A stretch of 64,000 nucleotides of DNA from Alcanivorax nanhaiticus (GCF_000756665.1 NZ_ARXV01000002.1:248001-312000); one strand, 5' to 3'. Positions 9,624 to 20,365 are shown, counted from the stretch's first letter. Notes: a model not told the origin generated them from the sequence alone. Numbers and translations: made by a program.

Positions 9624-10490
9624 TCAGGGAAGTGTGAGGTTAACAACGCTACCGGGTGAATCGGTCGGCAAGGTGACAACCTCACCATTGAGGAACAATT
9701 CGCTGATGGCAGCAGCGTTACCAATCTTCAAACTAAACGGTGCCTTACCATCTACACGCATCAGTGCTCCGGCGGGCTTTACCCCCTGGCGTAGCACACG
9801 GCCATTGGCATCACGGATTTCCATCCAGCAATCAGCCGACAAATCCAGCACCAGGCGATCCAGTCCGTTGGAAGCGAGCATATCCGGATCCACCGCGGGC
9901 TCCTCCGCCACCGTTTCGTCCGTGACATCAGCCACTTCCTGGCCGGCATCAATCTCTGCGCTCGGCTCTGCATCGACATCAGCCATGGCAGATTCAAACG
10001 GTTCGGCCTCGCCAACCTCAGACTCAACCGGCTGCTCAATGTCTTCTGACTGCTCAGGCTCCTCAGCCATCTCTTCAACCGGTGCCAATGTATCGGACCC
10101 GGTCTCACTGCTGCCCTGGGGCCAAAAGATGACAGCCAGCACACCAATCAGAACCAGCAGCGATACCCACACCAGCGGGCGGCCCAGCAGCGCAGGCTTG
10201 CGCGGCAGGCTTGGCAGCTCCAACGGCTTGTCGAAGGCATCCTCATTCACCATCTGCTGGAAGGTATTAGCCACCTCATCCGCTGGCAAGCCAAGCAGGC
10301 GTGCGTAATTCTTCAGGTAACCTTTTACGAATGTCGCCTCGGGGAGACGCTCATAATCGTCAGCTTCCAGCGCCAACAGGTAGGTCTGGGACAGGTGCAT
10401 GCGCTTTGCTGCTTCAGCAGTAGTCCAGCCCATGGCTTCACGGGCCTTGCGACAACGCTCACCAGGCAACACGACCATCTTGTCACTCAT
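9624..10490 (-). CDS. rodZ: cytoskeleton protein RodZ
   Basis: 288 residues from the ATG at 10490, chosen because it makes an ATGA overlap with the pilF stop; an in-frame upstream start would run into pilF. An N-terminal helix-turn-helix (about 9-65: LREARE-like region, WTTAEAAKRMHLSQTYLLALEADDYERLPE) binds MreB. One membrane segment lies at about 106-123, followed by a long acidic, low-complexity linker and a C-terminal DUF4115 domain in the periplasm. RodZ maintains rod shape with MreB. Confidence 0.95.
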   Translation of the reverse strand: MSDKMVVLPGERCRKAREAMGWTTAEAAKRMHLSQTYLLALEADDYERLPEATFVKGYLKNYARLLGLPADEVANTFQQMVNEDAFDKPLELPSLPRKPALLGRPLVWVSLLVLIGVLAVIFWPQGSSETGSDTLAPVEEMAEEPEQSEDIEQPVESEVGEAEPFESAMADVDAEPSAEIDAGQEVADVTDETVAEEPAVDPDMLASNGLDRLVLDLSADCWMEIRDANGRVLRQGVKPAGALMRVDGKAPFSLKIGNAAAISELFLNGEVVTLPTDSPGSVVNLTLP

Positions 10491-11269
10491 TGCGTGCTCT
10501 CCCGTGCTGCTTTCCATTCCTGCCACTGCCGGTATTCCGGCGTGCGGCGATAAAGATTTTCCAGCGCCAGCTCATAGCTGGACAGCTGATCCTTGTAGCC
10601 CAGCGTGGCTGCCAACTGGGAGCCCAACAGCAACGACCGGGCACTCTGCCGGCTGCTGCGCTGAACGTACTGCTGATAGTAATCCCAGGCCACCCGATTG
10701 CGATCTTCCTTGAAGTACAGGTCCGCCAGCTCCAGATTGGGAATCACTGCCCGCGGGTTAAGCCGCAACGCCTTGATAAAGGCTTTCTGGGCCTCATCAT
10801 CCTTGCCCAGCTCCCGGTAGCAGCGCCCAATGTTTTCCCAAGCGCTGCCGCGGCCAGAATAGCTGGGGTCGTTGGCCGCACGCTCGAAACGCTTCAACGC
10901 GGCAGAATACTCACCTCGCGAAAACAACAGGGTGCCGTAGTTGTTCTGGGCCGGGGAATAATGACGATCCGCACTGACCGCCTTCTTGTAGTGATACTCC
11001 TCCAGCTCCGGATCCTGCTCGTACTTGTACAGCAACGCCATGGCATTGTGCGCCACAGCACTGTCATCATCGAGCTGAATCGCACGGGAGAAGTGGCGAC
11101 GGGCTTCCGACGGGTCGCCCTGCTGAAGGTATTGCAGACCGGCAGCCACCCGACTGGTCACTGCCTCATCAACTTTGACTTCCCGCTCACCGGATTCCAC
11201 CGTCACACACCCGGTGGTGAAAACGCCCACAAACATGAGGGCAAAAAAACCGCGAATAAAAGGATTCAT
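10487..11269 (-). CDS. pilF: type IV pilus biogenesis lipoprotein PilF (PilW)
   Basis: 260 residues. The lipoprotein signal ends FTTGC with Cys at residue 21, followed by TPR repeats (QYLQQGDPSEARRHFSRAIQLD, DSAVAHNAMALLYKYEQDPELEEYHYKKAV, and others). PilF is the outer-membrane pilotin needed for PilQ secretin assembly. The start overlaps the rlmN stop by one base (TAATG) and the stop overlaps the rodZ start (ATGA), so the three are translationally coupled. Confidence 0.94.
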   Translation of the reverse strand: MNPFIRGFFALMFVGVFTTGCVTVESGEREVKVDEAVTSRVAAGLQYLQQGDPSEARRHFSRAIQLDDDSAVAHNAMALLYKYEQDPELEEYHYKKAVSADRHYSPAQNNYGTLLFSRGEYSAALKRFERAANDPSYSGRGSAWENIGRCYRELGKDDEAQKAFIKALRLNPRAVIPNLELADLYFKEDRNRVAWDYYQQYVQRSSRQSARSLLLGSQLAATLGYKDQLSSYELALENLYRRTPEYRQWQEWKAARESTQ

Positions 11270-12411
11270 TACGCTTGCGCTGTATTGTTATCCGTGTGTT
11301 CGGAGCGGTGAAAAATGGATTGCTTCCAGCGCTCACTGCGCCGGGTCCGGTCCTGCACCTGCCCCACCAGCTGACCGCAGGCGGCGTCGATATCATCGCC
11401 GCGCGTCGTCCTGACTGTGGTCAACAATCCATTGTCATTAAGATACTTGTGAAATTCCAGAATATCGCTCTTGCGAGAACGTTCATACCCTGCATGCGGG
11501 AAAGGATTGAACGGGATCAGGTTCACCTTCACCGGAATGCCGTTAAGCAGTTTAACCAACTGGCGCGCATGTTCCGGTTTGTCGTTCACATCCCGGAGCA
11601 TCACATATTCCATGGTGATGGTGTTGTGCTTGTGGGTAATGTTCTTGGTGTAGCGTTTGCACGCCGCCATCAGTTCTTTCAGCGGATACTTGCGGTTCAG
11701 CGGAACAAGCTCATTACGTAACTCGTCGTTGGGTGCGTGCAGGCTGACCGCCAGCGCCACATCCAGATCCTGGCTAAGCTGATCAATTTTCGGAATCACC
11801 CCGGAGGTAGACAGGGTAATTCGCTTCTTGCCGATGCCGTAGCCCAGATCATCTTTCATGATCCGCATGGACGTGAGCACGTTATCGTAGTTGAGCAGAG
11901 GCTCACCCATGCCCATCATCACCACGTTGGTAATCGGGTGCTCACCCAGATTGCGGCGCGGCCCAAAGGACCGGCTGGCCTGCCATACCTGACCAATAAT
12001 CTCGGCGCTGGTCATGTCCCGCTGGAAACCCTGCTTGCCGGTGGAGCAAAAGCTGCAATCCACTGCACAGCCCACCTGGGACGACACGCACAAGGTGCCA
12101 CGACGGCCATCGGGAATAAAAACGGTTTCCACGGCACCACCGTTATCCATTTCGAACACCCATTTACGGGTGCCGTCACGGCTGATGCTCTCGTGGATCA
12201 CTTCCGGGGCGCGAATTTCCGCCACCTCGGAGAGTTTCTGGCGCAATGCCTTGCCGACATCGGTCATTTGCTCGAACGAATCCGCCTGATGATGGTGGAT
12301 CCATTTCAGCACCTGCTGGGCACGAAACTTTTTCTCACCCATTTCCAGGAAGAACGCTTCCATTTGCGGGCGATCAAGACCGAGCAGATTGACTTTCTGT
12401 TGGGCTGTCAT
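11269..12411 (-). CDS. rlmN: 23S rRNA/tRNA adenine-2 methyltransferase RlmN
   Basis: 380 residues, a radical-SAM enzyme. The cluster-binding CxxxCxxC motif is Cys115, Cys119 and Cys122 (CAVDCSFC). The N-terminal phrase [22 protein letters not shown] and the later [12 protein letters not shown] and [17 protein letters not shown] are characteristic. It methylates A2503 of 23S rRNA and A37 of some tRNAs. It follows ndk on the same strand, beyond a possible terminator. Confidence 0.98.
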   Translation of the reverse strand: MTAQQKVNLLGLDRPQMEAFFLEMGEKKFRAQQVLKWIHHHQADSFEQMTDVGKALRQKLSEVAEIRAPEVIHESISRDGTRKWVFEMDNGGAVETVFIPDGRRGTLCVSSQVGCAVDCSFCSTGKQGFQRDMTSAEIIGQVWQASRSFGPRRNLGEHPITNVVMMGMGEPLLNYDNVLTSMRIMKDDLGYGIGKKRITLSTSGVIPKIDQLSQDLDVALAVSLHAPNDELRNELVPLNRKYPLKELMAACKRYTKNITHKHNTITMEYVMLRDVNDKPEHARQLVKLLNGIPVKVNLIPFNPFPHAGYERSRKSDILEFHKYLNDNGLLTTVRTTRGDDIDAACGQLVGQVQDRTRRSERWKQSIFHRSEHTDNNTAQA

Positions 12412-12450
12412 GGCATTTCTCCAGTAGGAAACACGGTTTCCTGATAAACG

Positions 12451-12477
12451 CCAGCCACGACCAAAGGCCGTGGCTGG
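12451..12477 (-). terminator. hairpin between ndk and rlmN, possible terminator
   Basis: A 9-bp stem (CCAGCCACG / CGTGGCTGG) with a 9-nt loop. On the minus strand it is followed only by CGTTTATC, so termination may be partial. It could set the ratio between ndk and the downstream rlmN run. Confidence 0.5.
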
Positions 12478-12498
12478 AGGTTGCTCACTCGCTAAAAC

Positions 12499-12930
12499 TT
12501 AGCGAGTGCGCGGGCACAGTTCTTCGTCAGAGAAGAAGTAGGCCACTTCGCGGGCCGCAGACTCGGTGGAGTCAGAGCCGTGTACCGCGTTTTCGTCAAT
12601 GGTTTGAGCGAAATCGGCACGAATGGTTCCAGCTTCCGCGTCCGCAGGGTTGGTAGCACCCATCAGGTCACGGTTCTTGGCTACGGCGCCTTCGCCTTCC
12701 AGAACCTGAACCACTACAGGACCACTGGTCATGAAGGACACCAGATCCTTGAAGAAAGGACGCTCTTTGTGCTCGGCGTAGAAACCGCCAGCCTGCTCGT
12801 CGCTCAGGTGTACCATCTTCATGGCAACCACTTTCAGTTCAGCCTTCTCGAAACGGGCAACGATATCGCCGATTACGTTCTTGGCCACGGCATCAGGCTT
12901 GATGATAGAGAGGGTGCGCTCAACAGCCAT
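12499..12930 (-). CDS. ndk: nucleoside diphosphate kinase
   Basis: 143 residues from the ATG at 12930 ([15 protein letters not shown]); an upstream in-frame GTG at 12942 has a poorly placed ribosome site. The phosphorylated histidine is His117 in the signature NAVHGSDS. Ndk transfers the gamma phosphate between nucleoside triphosphates and diphosphates through this histidine. Length and sequence are full and typical. It lies upstream of rlmN and is divergent from sufB. Confidence 0.98.
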   Translation of the reverse strand: MAVERTLSIIKPDAVAKNVIGDIVARFEKAELKVVAMKMVHLSDEQAGGFYAEHKERPFFKDLVSFMTSGPVVVQVLEGEGAVAKNRDLMGATNPADAEAGTIRADFAQTIDENAVHGSDSTESAAREVAYFFSDEELCPRTR

Positions 12931-13153
12931 CAGTCTGTTCACTCCAGATTTGCGTTAAATGGTCCTCGGAAACCCAATCGGTTCCCCGGGGCAATGACAG
13001 GGGTGATCGGCAGACTGGCAAAGCAGCCCACGCAGCAACCCCCTGGAACCGGCGGATTATACGCAAGAGAGGTGAATTATGATACCGTTGCCGCCCCGTC
13101 GGACACGCACCGCCCCGCCGTCACCGGGAGCCGGCCATTCTGCCCCTCCTTCA

Positions 13154-13182
13154 TTCGACAGCGCCCGCGAAAGGCGTATAAT
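13154..13182 (+). promoter_or_regulatory. sigma-70 promoter of the suf operon
   Basis: TTCGAC at 13154-13159 and a perfect TATAAT at 13177-13182 are separated by 17 bp. The -10 box is 55 bp upstream of the sufB start codon. An IscR-type operator begins within the -10 box. Confidence 0.75.
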
Positions 13183-13205
13183 ACCCGACTAAATTACTCT
13201 GGTAT
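13181..13205 (+). promoter_or_regulatory. IscR type-1 binding site in the suf promoter
   Basis: The 25-bp segment has the half-sites ATACCCGACT and CTCTGGTAT around AAATTA. Against the known type-1 consensus (ATASYYGACT, RWWWY, AGTCRRSTAT) I count only two differences. It overlaps the end of the -10 box, the usual position for repression by holo-IscR. The matching regulator gene is at 22418-22879. Confidence 0.65.
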
Positions 13206-13237
13206 TCCCAATTACCCTGGACCGCAGGCGCTGATCT

Positions 13238-14677
<1,440 letters not shown>

Positions 14678-14697
14678 CACCCGAGACTAACTACGCC

Positions 14698-14761
14698 GTA
14701 GGAGCTTGCCTGCAAGCGATCATTTGGCCTTGCTCAAATCGCTTTCAGGCAAGCTCCTGCA
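14698..14761. repeat. REP-like inverted repeat between sufB and sufC
   Basis: GTAGGAGCTTGCCTGCAAGC at 14698 and the inverse GCTTTCAGGCAAGCTCCTGC ending near 14761 form a near-perfect 22-bp stem with a loop of about 17 nt. It has the GTAGGAGC head of REP elements common in Pseudomonas and relatives. It falls inside the operon and may stabilise or tune the sufB message. It also lies within a longer in-frame extension of sufC, which argues for the sufC start at 14820. Confidence 0.8.
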
Positions 14762-14819
14762 GCAACCCCGAATCAACCCGGTGCCGGACTCCCGGCCCAA
14801 TCGAAAGGCGCATCAAAAC

Positions 14820-15575
14820 ATGCTGGAAATTCGTGATCTTCACGCCTCCGTGGCGGACAAGCCGATTCTCAAGGGCCTGAACCTGACCGTTAACCCGGGT
14901 GAGGTGCACGCCATCATGGGCCCCAATGGCTCCGGCAAATCCACCCTGGCCAACGTACTGTCCGGCCGTGACAACTACGAGATCACCGGCGGTGAAGCCC
15001 TGTTCGAAGGCAAGAGCCTGGCCGACCTGGAGCCGGAAGAGCGCGCCCAGGCGGGCCTGTTCCTGGCCTTCCAGTACCCGGTGGAAATCCCCGGCGTGTC
15101 CAACATGGAATTCCTCAAGGCCGCGCTGGAATCCGTGCGCGGCGCCCAGGGCAAGGAAGAGTGGGATTCGGTCACCCTGCTTCGCAAGGCCCGCGAAGCG
15201 TGCAAGCAGGTCAGCCTGGATGCCAGTTTCCTCAAGCGTGGCGTTAACGAAGGCTTCTCCGGTGGCGAGAAGAAGCGCAACGAAATCATGCAGATGATGC
15301 TGATGGAGCCGAAGCTGGCGCTGCTGGACGAAACCGACTCCGGTCTCGACATCGACGCCCTGCAAGTCGTCGCCAAAGGCGTCAACTCCCTGCGCAGCCC
15401 GGAGCGCGGCATCGTGCTGGTGACCCACTACCAGCGCCTGCTGGACTACATCGTGCCGGATTTCGTGCACGTGCTGTACAACGGCCAGATCATCAAGTCC
15501 GGCGGCAAGGAACTGGCCCTGGAACTGGAACAGAAAGGTTACGGCTGGCTCACCGGCGAGGAAGAGTCTGCATGA
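14820..15575 (+). CDS. sufC: Fe-S cluster assembly ATPase SufC
   Basis: 251 residues from the ATG at 14820 (MLEIRDLHASV), the family's normal start; the upstream in-frame sequence is REP-like. Walker A is GPNGSGKST at residues 34-42, the signature is FSGGEKKR, and Walker B is LALLDETDSGLD. SufC is the ABC-type ATPase of SufBC2D. The stop overlaps the sufD start as ATGA. Confidence 0.98.
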   Translation: MLEIRDLHASVADKPILKGLNLTVNPGEVHAIMGPNGSGKSTLANVLSGRDNYEITGGEALFEGKSLADLEPEERAQAGLFLAFQYPVEIPGVSNMEFLKAALESVRGAQGKEEWDSVTLLRKAREACKQVSLDASFLKRGVNEGFSGGEKKRNEIMQMMLMEPKLALLDETDSGLDIDALQVVAKGVNSLRSPERGIVLVTHYQRLLDYIVPDFVHVLYNGQIIKSGGKELALELEQKGYGWLTGEEESA

Positions 15576-16780
15576 GTCTGGCACTTGATCTGAAAACCCA
15601 GACCCTGGCCAGCGCCCGCCGCCTGGCTGGGGACAGCGCTGACCTGGGCGCCCTGGAAGCAATCAGCTTCCCGGAGCGCAAGACCGAGCGCTGGAAGTAC
15701 ACCTCCCTGCAGGCACTGGCGGATGGCCACCTGAACGCGGTTGCCAGCGGCGAGCTGAGCCAGCCTCTGCCCGCCCTCAGCGAGTTCGTGGTGACCATCA
15801 CCAACGGCATCCTCTCCAGCAGCACCCTGCCGGACGGCGTCAGCCTGAAGCAGGAAAGCCCGACCGTGAATGGTCTGGAAACCCCGTTTGCCGTTTACAA
15901 CAGTGCCGTAGCCCAGCCGGTGGTGCTGGAAGTGGCCGCCAACACCCGCATTGAGCAGCCCATCCACGTACAGATCCAGTCCGCCAGCGACGTGCCGGCA
16001 CACTGCAATCCGCGCGTGGTGGTCCAGCTCAACAACGGCGCGGAAGCCACCGTCATTGAGCACATTCATGCCGAAGGCCAGTCACTGACCAACGCGGTTA
16101 CCGCGCTGATCACCGCCGACAACGCCACCCTGACGCACTATCGTCTGCAGGGCGAGCACGCTTCCACCCTTTACATCGGCACCCTGGTCATCGACCAGCA
16201 GGGTGTGAGCACCGTCAACAGCTATCAGCTGATGACCGGCAATCGCCTGCGTCGTAACGACGTGCATGCGCTGGTCAGCAAGAGTGGCGCCGAGCTGAAC
16301 ATGAAGGGCATCTTTGTGGTCCGCGACAAGAGCCACGTGGACAACCAGATCTGCGTGGAGCACTCGGTACCCAACTGCGAATCCGACCAGAACTTCAAAG
16401 GTCTGGCTGGGGAAAGCGGCAAGGCGGTGTTCAACGGACGCATTCATATCCACCCCGGCGCCAGTGGCACCAACGCCGAGCTGTCCAACAAGAACCTGCT
16501 GCTCAATGCCGGCGCGGAAATCAACACCAAACCGGAACTGGAGATCTACAACGACGACGTAAAATGTGCCCACGGCACCACCGTCGGCCAACTGGATCCC
16601 ATCCAGCAGTTCTATCTGCAGTCCCGAGGCATTCCGGCGGCAGAGGCCAAGCGCATGCTGAGTCTGGGTTTTGTCAACGAACTGCTGATGTCTCTACCCC
16701 ACGAGAAGGTGGCGGAATGGGCCCAGCCCTGGCTGGAAGCCGAGCTGACCCACGCCAGCCCGGCGGGAGACGCAGCCTGA
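15572..16780 (+). CDS. sufD: Fe-S cluster assembly protein SufD
   Basis: 402 residues. The N-terminal third is variable; the C-terminal half is the conserved SufB/SufD beta-helix with GKAVFNGRIHIHPGA, NKNLLLNAGAEINTKPELEIYNDDVKCAHGTTVGQLD and YLQSRGIPAAEAKRML. SufD is the partner of SufB and is needed for iron acquisition by the scaffold. Overlaps at both ends (ATGA with sufC, TGATG with sufS) indicate coupled translation. Confidence 0.97.
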   Translation: MSLALDLKTQTLASARRLAGDSADLGALEAISFPERKTERWKYTSLQALADGHLNAVASGELSQPLPALSEFVVTITNGILSSSTLPDGVSLKQESPTVNGLETPFAVYNSAVAQPVVLEVAANTRIEQPIHVQIQSASDVPAHCNPRVVVQLNNGAEATVIEHIHAEGQSLTNAVTALITADNATLTHYRLQGEHASTLYIGTLVIDQQGVSTVNSYQLMTGNRLRRNDVHALVSKSGAELNMKGIFVVRDKSHVDNQICVEHSVPNCESDQNFKGLAGESGKAVFNGRIHIHPGASGTNAELSNKNLLLNAGAEINTKPELEIYNDDVKCAHGTTVGQLDPIQQFYLQSRGIPAAEAKRMLSLGFVNELLMSLPHEKVAEWAQPWLEAELTHASPAGDAA

Positions 16781-18003
16781 TGACCTCGAAGGCACTGGAC
16801 ATCAACGCCCTGCGCGCCCAGTTCCCGATCCTGGACCAGCAGGTCAACGGCAAACCGCTGGTTTATCTGGACAACGGTGCCACCACCCAGAAGCCGGTGG
16901 CGGTGCTGGATGCCCTGCAGAACTACTATCGCGGCGTGAACTCCAATGTGCACCGTGGCGCCCACTACCTGAGTGACGAAGCCACCGGCCAGTTCGAAGG
17001 CGCCCGCCAGACTGTGGCGGACTTCCTCAACGCCAGCCGGGAAGAAATCCTCTGGACCAAGGGCACCACCGAGTCCATCAACATTGTTGCCCAGTGCGTG
17101 GCTCGTGAGCAGCTGCAGCCCGGTGACGAAGTCCTGATTGCCACCAGCGAGCACCACGCCAACATCGTCCCCTGGCAGCAGGCCTGTCTGGCCAAAGGCG
17201 CCACCCTGAAAGTGATCCCGCTGCACGACGATTGCAGCCTGGATCTGGATGCCTTCGACCAACTGCTCAGTGAAAAGACCAAGATCTTTGCCATTGGCCA
17301 CGCCAGCAATGCGCTGGGCACCCTGAATCCGGTGAAAGAGATGGTCGCCAAGGCGAAGGCCGTGGGCTCCATCACTCTGGTAGACGGCGCCCAGGCGGTG
17401 GCTCACTTCCCGGTGGATGTGCAGGATCTGGGCGTGGATTTCTATGCCTTCTCTGGCCACAAGCTGTTCGCCCCCACGGGTATCGGCGTGCTCTACGGCC
17501 GTCGCGACCTGCTGGAAGCCATGCCGCCCTACCAGACCGGCGGCGAGATGATCGAGGTGGTCACCTTCGAGAAGAGCACCTGGAACCAGCTGCCTTACAA
17601 GTTCGAAGCGGGCACCCCCAATATTGCCGGTGCCATCGGTCTTGCGGCGGCCATCAACTGGTTGGACAACCAGGATCGTGCCGCCCTGGAAGCCCATGAA
17701 AATGCGCTATTGGCCCGCGCCACTGAACAGGCACAGGCATTCGGCGGCTTGAAAATCATCGGCACCGCCGCCAGTAAAGTGAGTGTGCTGTCGTTCCTGC
17801 TGGACGGCGGCCACCCGGCGGATGTGGGCATGCTGCTGGACAAGCAGGGTGTGGCGGTCCGTACCGGCCATCACTGCACCATGCCGCTCATGGACAGTCT
17901 CGGCATTCCCGGCACTGTGCGGGCCTCGTTCTCGATTTATAATACCCTTGATGAGGTGGATCGCCTGTTCGAGGCGCTGGAGAAGGTGAAAACTTTCCTC
18001 TAG
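16780..18003 (+). CDS. sufS: cysteine desulfurase SufS
   Basis: 407 residues, group II cysteine desulfurase. The PLP lysine is Lys228 (FSGHKLF) and the catalytic cysteine is Cys366 in RTGHHCTMPL. It takes sulfur from cysteine and passes it to SufE, encoded further along the operon. The start at 16780 shares a base with the sufD stop. A longer in-frame extension covers the end of sufD and is not used. Confidence 0.97.
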   Translation: MTSKALDINALRAQFPILDQQVNGKPLVYLDNGATTQKPVAVLDALQNYYRGVNSNVHRGAHYLSDEATGQFEGARQTVADFLNASREEILWTKGTTESINIVAQCVAREQLQPGDEVLIATSEHHANIVPWQQACLAKGATLKVIPLHDDCSLDLDAFDQLLSEKTKIFAIGHASNALGTLNPVKEMVAKAKAVGSITLVDGAQAVAHFPVDVQDLGVDFYAFSGHKLFAPTGIGVLYGRRDLLEAMPPYQTGGEMIEVVTFEKSTWNQLPYKFEAGTPNIAGAIGLAAAINWLDNQDRAALEAHENALLARATEQAQAFGGLKIIGTAASKVSVLSFLLDGGHPADVGMLLDKQGVAVRTGHHCTMPLMDSLGIPGTVRASFSIYNTLDEVDRLFEALEKVKTFL

Positions 18004-18050
18004 CAAGGACAGATGCCAGAGCCACCTCTGCAGTTTCTTGCGAGCTCGGC

Positions 18051-18202
18051 GTTGCACGTTCCAGGTTTCAAGTTGCAACGCGATCCGCAAGCGTAGCCAG
18101 GCCTCAGGGCCGCGACGCAAGGCTATGGGCGCGGGCGCACCATGGAGGCAGATAGCACCCTCCTGACCCGCGCCTTGAAACTTGCAACTTGAAACTTGCC
18201 AC
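18051..18202. repeat. heptad-repeat hairpin, TTGNAAC type
   Basis: Left arm 18051-18079 and right arm 18174-18202 contain inverse copies of a 7-bp unit (right arm: TTGAAAC, TTGCAAC, TTGAAAC, TTGCCAC). About 15 bp of the arms pair exactly, around a loop of roughly 95 nt that itself has a GC-rich stretch. It fills most of the 218-bp sufS-sufA gap. Confidence 0.75.
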
Positions 18203-18221
18203 TCCGAAAGGACGGTAAAAC

Positions 18222-18581
18222 ATGACGGTTCAGACTTTTACTCCCGGTCAGATCACCATCCACCTGACCGAAGCAGCCAACAAACAGGCGCTGCGTGAAA
18301 TCGCCCGCGCCCATGCCGCCGGCATCCGTCTGGATCTGGACGAATCCGGTTGCTCCGGTTTCATGTACGTACTGGATTTCGTGGAAGAGGCGAAAGACGG
18401 CGACCAGCTGTTCGTCATCGACGGCGTCAACCTGTACGTGCCGGAAAAGTGGCTGCCCATGCTCAACGGCCTGGTGATTGATTACGTCACCGAAGGCGTC
18501 AACAGCCTGTTCAAGTTCCGCAACCCCAACGCAACTGGCGAATGTGGTTGCGGCGAGAGCTTTACCGTAGAAGAGGTATAA
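18222..18581 (+). CDS. A-type Fe-S carrier (SufA/IscA/HesB family)
   Basis: 119 residues. The three conserved cysteines are Cys44 (DESGCSGF), Cys108 and Cys110 (GECGCGES). A-type carriers receive clusters from the scaffold and deliver them to apo-enzymes. Its place inside the suf operon suggests SufA, but SufA, IscA and ErpA are hard to separate by sequence. It has a good ribosome site (GAAAGGA). Confidence 0.93.
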   Translation: MTVQTFTPGQITIHLTEAANKQALREIARAHAAGIRLDLDESGCSGFMYVLDFVEEAKDGDQLFVIDGVNLYVPEKWLPMLNGLVIDYVTEGVNSLFKFRNPNATGECGCGESFTVEEV

Positions 18582-18582
18582 C

Positions 18583-19125
18583 TTGGCAGAGCAAAGAACG
18601 GTTGTCGTCTCCCGTGATGTCCCGGCCCGCAAGGTGCCGGACGGCACCCGTATTACCATTCCCAAGAACAGCTTCGTCAACCTGCGCCAGGCCCTGGGTG
18701 GCACCTACACGGTGACCATCAACGGCAACATGGCCCGCATTGATGGAACCGACGCCGACGCCATTGGCCAGGAGCCGCTGGAGCTCAACTTTGCCCCCGC
18801 CAATGAAGACGGCAGCGTGCGCCAGGACGATCTGGAGAATACCCTGCAGACCATCTTCGATCCGGAAATCCCGGTCAGCATCAAGGAGCTGGGGCTGGTC
18901 TACGGCTGTGACGTGATCCGACGTGATGACCAGAACGTGGTCCAGGTGCGCATGACCCTCACCGCCCCCAACTGTGGCATGGGCCCGGTATTGGTAGGCG
19001 ACGTGGAAGATCGTCTCGGCAAGGTTCCCAACGTGGACAAGGTGGAAGTGGCCCTAGTGTTCGACCCGCCCTGGAGCCGCGAGATGATCAGCGAGGAAGC
19101 CCAGCTCGAACTGGGAATGTTCTGA
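18583..19125 (+). CDS. sufT: Fe-S cluster maturation protein SufT (DUF59/MIP18 family)
   Basis: 180 residues. The C-terminal half is the DUF59 domain (TIFDPEIPVSIKELGLVYGCDV ... MTLTAPNCGMGPVL). The N-terminal part with RKVPDGTRITIPKNSFVNLRQALGGTYTV is typical of the SufT form. It helps deliver clusters, especially under high demand. The likely start is TTG at 18583, one base after the previous stop, with GAGG upstream; no closer ATG keeps the conserved N-terminus. Confidence 0.9.
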   Translation: MAEQRTVVVSRDVPARKVPDGTRITIPKNSFVNLRQALGGTYTVTINGNMARIDGTDADAIGQEPLELNFAPANEDGSVRQDDLENTLQTIFDPEIPVSIKELGLVYGCDVIRRDDQNVVQVRMTLTAPNCGMGPVLVGDVEDRLGKVPNVDKVEVALVFDPPWSREMISEEAQLELGMF

Positions 19126-19197
19126 CGACAGCGCTACTCGCAACAAGCAGCATGCAAAACCCTGTTGACCTGCACAAAGATAACGGAGCCAAACGAC

Positions 19198-19647
19198 GTG
19201 TCATTTGATATTCGCAGCATCAAGCTTGGCAAGGATGTCACCGCCGAGGACATTGCCGAGGATCTGGAGTTTCTGGATGACTGGGAAGAGCGTTATCGCT
19301 ACATCATCGACTTGGGTAAGCAGCTGCCCGGCCTGCCCGATGAGCTGAAAACCGAAGACCGCTTTGTGCGTGGCTGCCAGAGCCAGGTGTGGCTGGAAAC
19401 GGATTTCGACAGTGACGCGAATACGCTCTATCTGGCGGTGGATTCCGATGCACTGATCGTGAAAGGCCTGGCCGCCATTGTGCTATCCGCCCTGAATCAG
19501 CACTCCCCCCAGGCGGTTCACGACTACGACATGGAAGGCTTCTTCGACCGTATCGACCTGCTCAGTCACCTGAGCCCCACGCGCGGCAACGGCCTGCGCG
19601 CCATGGTCGCCAAGATCAAGCATCAGGCAGAGCAACTGGCTGCCTGA
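19198..19647 (+). CDS. sufE: sulfur acceptor protein SufE
   Basis: 149 residues from a GTG at 19198, placed after the ribosome site AACGGAG; an in-frame TTG further up gives an atypical N-terminus. The sulfur-accepting cysteine is Cys60 in EDRFVRGCQSQVWL. SufE stimulates SufS and carries persulfide to SufB. It ends the operon. Confidence 0.95.
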   Translation: MSFDIRSIKLGKDVTAEDIAEDLEFLDDWEERYRYIIDLGKQLPGLPDELKTEDRFVRGCQSQVWLETDFDSDANTLYLAVDSDALIVKGLAAIVLSALNQHSPQAVHDYDMEGFFDRIDLLSHLSPTRGNGLRAMVAKIKHQAEQLAA

Positions 19648-19658
19648 TTGATAGCAGA

Positions 19659-19680
19659 ACGACCCACCACCGTGGGTCGT
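19659..19680. terminator. hairpin between convergent sufE and H-NOX genes
   Basis: A perfect 9-bp stem (ACGACCCAC / GTGGGTCGT) with a 4-nt loop lies between two convergent genes, 12 bp after sufE. There is no strong T-run on either strand, so its strength as a terminator is uncertain. Confidence 0.55.
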
Positions 19681-19689
19681 ACTTAACCC

Positions 19690-20253
19690 CTATCCCACCT
19701 GCTGACTAGTCAGCTCACCACTACTCAGACGAAACACATAGGTTTCCTCCCCGCCCTGCCCTGGCTCTGACGCCAGCAACTCCACCTCTTCATGAAACCA
19801 GCGGGCAAGGCCTTTCACCGCGCCAGGGATCATGGCCCCCATATTGCGGGTAGAGGCATAGCGAATTTCCACCAGACCGCCCCCGCAGCGCTTCACGGTA
19901 ATCCCCGGCGCACGGGCCTCTGGATCCTTGAGCTTGAGAACACGTTCGTGGGTTTGCTGCAGGTTAAGCAGGAAACCGGTGGCATCACAATCCTGCGGGA
20001 TCATCGCCTTGTAGAGATGCATGAGCGGCGCAATCACCCACTCACCAAAATCGCCAAGCAGGTCATCGCGGCGCAACCCACAGGCTCGCTCAGCAGCGGA
20101 AAGCAAGGCTTCCATCTCCTCATCCGGATAGATAGATACCGGCATGTAGGTTTTACCCTTCAAGCCCGCCTCCTCTATCGCATGCCGCCAGATATCTTCA
20201 CCCAGGGCACTATCCAGATAGCGCTTGAAACTGGAAACAATGGCTCCGTGCAT
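19690..20253 (-). CDS. H-NOX haem-based gas sensor protein (copy 1)
   Basis: 187 residues, a stand-alone H-NOX (HNOB) domain. The proximal haem ligand is His102 (THERV), and the haem-propionate motif YxSxR is Tyr132, Ser134 and Arg136 (YASTR), almost exactly at canonical H-NOX positions. The N-terminal MHGAIVSSFK and the YPDEE segment also fit. Such proteins bind NO and usually control a histidine kinase or cyclic-di-GMP enzyme encoded next to them. No such partner is visible here: its neighbours are sufE and a second H-NOX gene. A CRP-type palindrome lies 97 bp upstream of the start. Confidence 0.9.
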   Translation of the reverse strand: MHGAIVSSFKRYLDSALGEDIWRHAIEEAGLKGKTYMPVSIYPDEEMEALLSAAERACGLRRDDLLGDFGEWVIAPLMHLYKAMIPQDCDATGFLLNLQQTHERVLKLKDPEARAPGITVKRCGGGLVEIRYASTRNMGAMIPGAVKGLARWFHEEVELLASEPGQGGEETYVFRLSSGELTSQQVG

Positions 20254-20349
20254 GGCTCGTCTCCCTGCGGATTACACAAGTAGACGAGCAAGAGTTGTAC
20301 CCGTAACCAGACCGCCCGGCGGGACCGTGACACCGCTCACACCCACTTT

Positions 20350-20365
20350 TGTGATGCATCTCACA
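20350..20365. promoter_or_regulatory. CRP/Vfr-type binding site upstream of H-NOX copy 1
   Basis: TGTGA, 6 bp, TCACA: a perfect symmetrical CRP-family half-site pair. It lies 97 bp upstream of the start of the H-NOX gene at 20253. A second palindrome, GTGAC-7 bp-GTCAC, sits at 20371-20387. Together they suggest a separate regulated promoter for this gene rather than simple read-through from the upstream copy. Confidence 0.6.

Noticed and set aside
14706..14819. N-terminal extension of SufC
   Set aside because: It consists of a REP-like repeat and lacks family similarity; the ATG at 14820 gives the normal N-terminus.
16612..17697. A 361-codon minus-strand frame over sufD/sufS
   Set aside because: Shadow of two well-conserved genes; no motif, no ribosome site.
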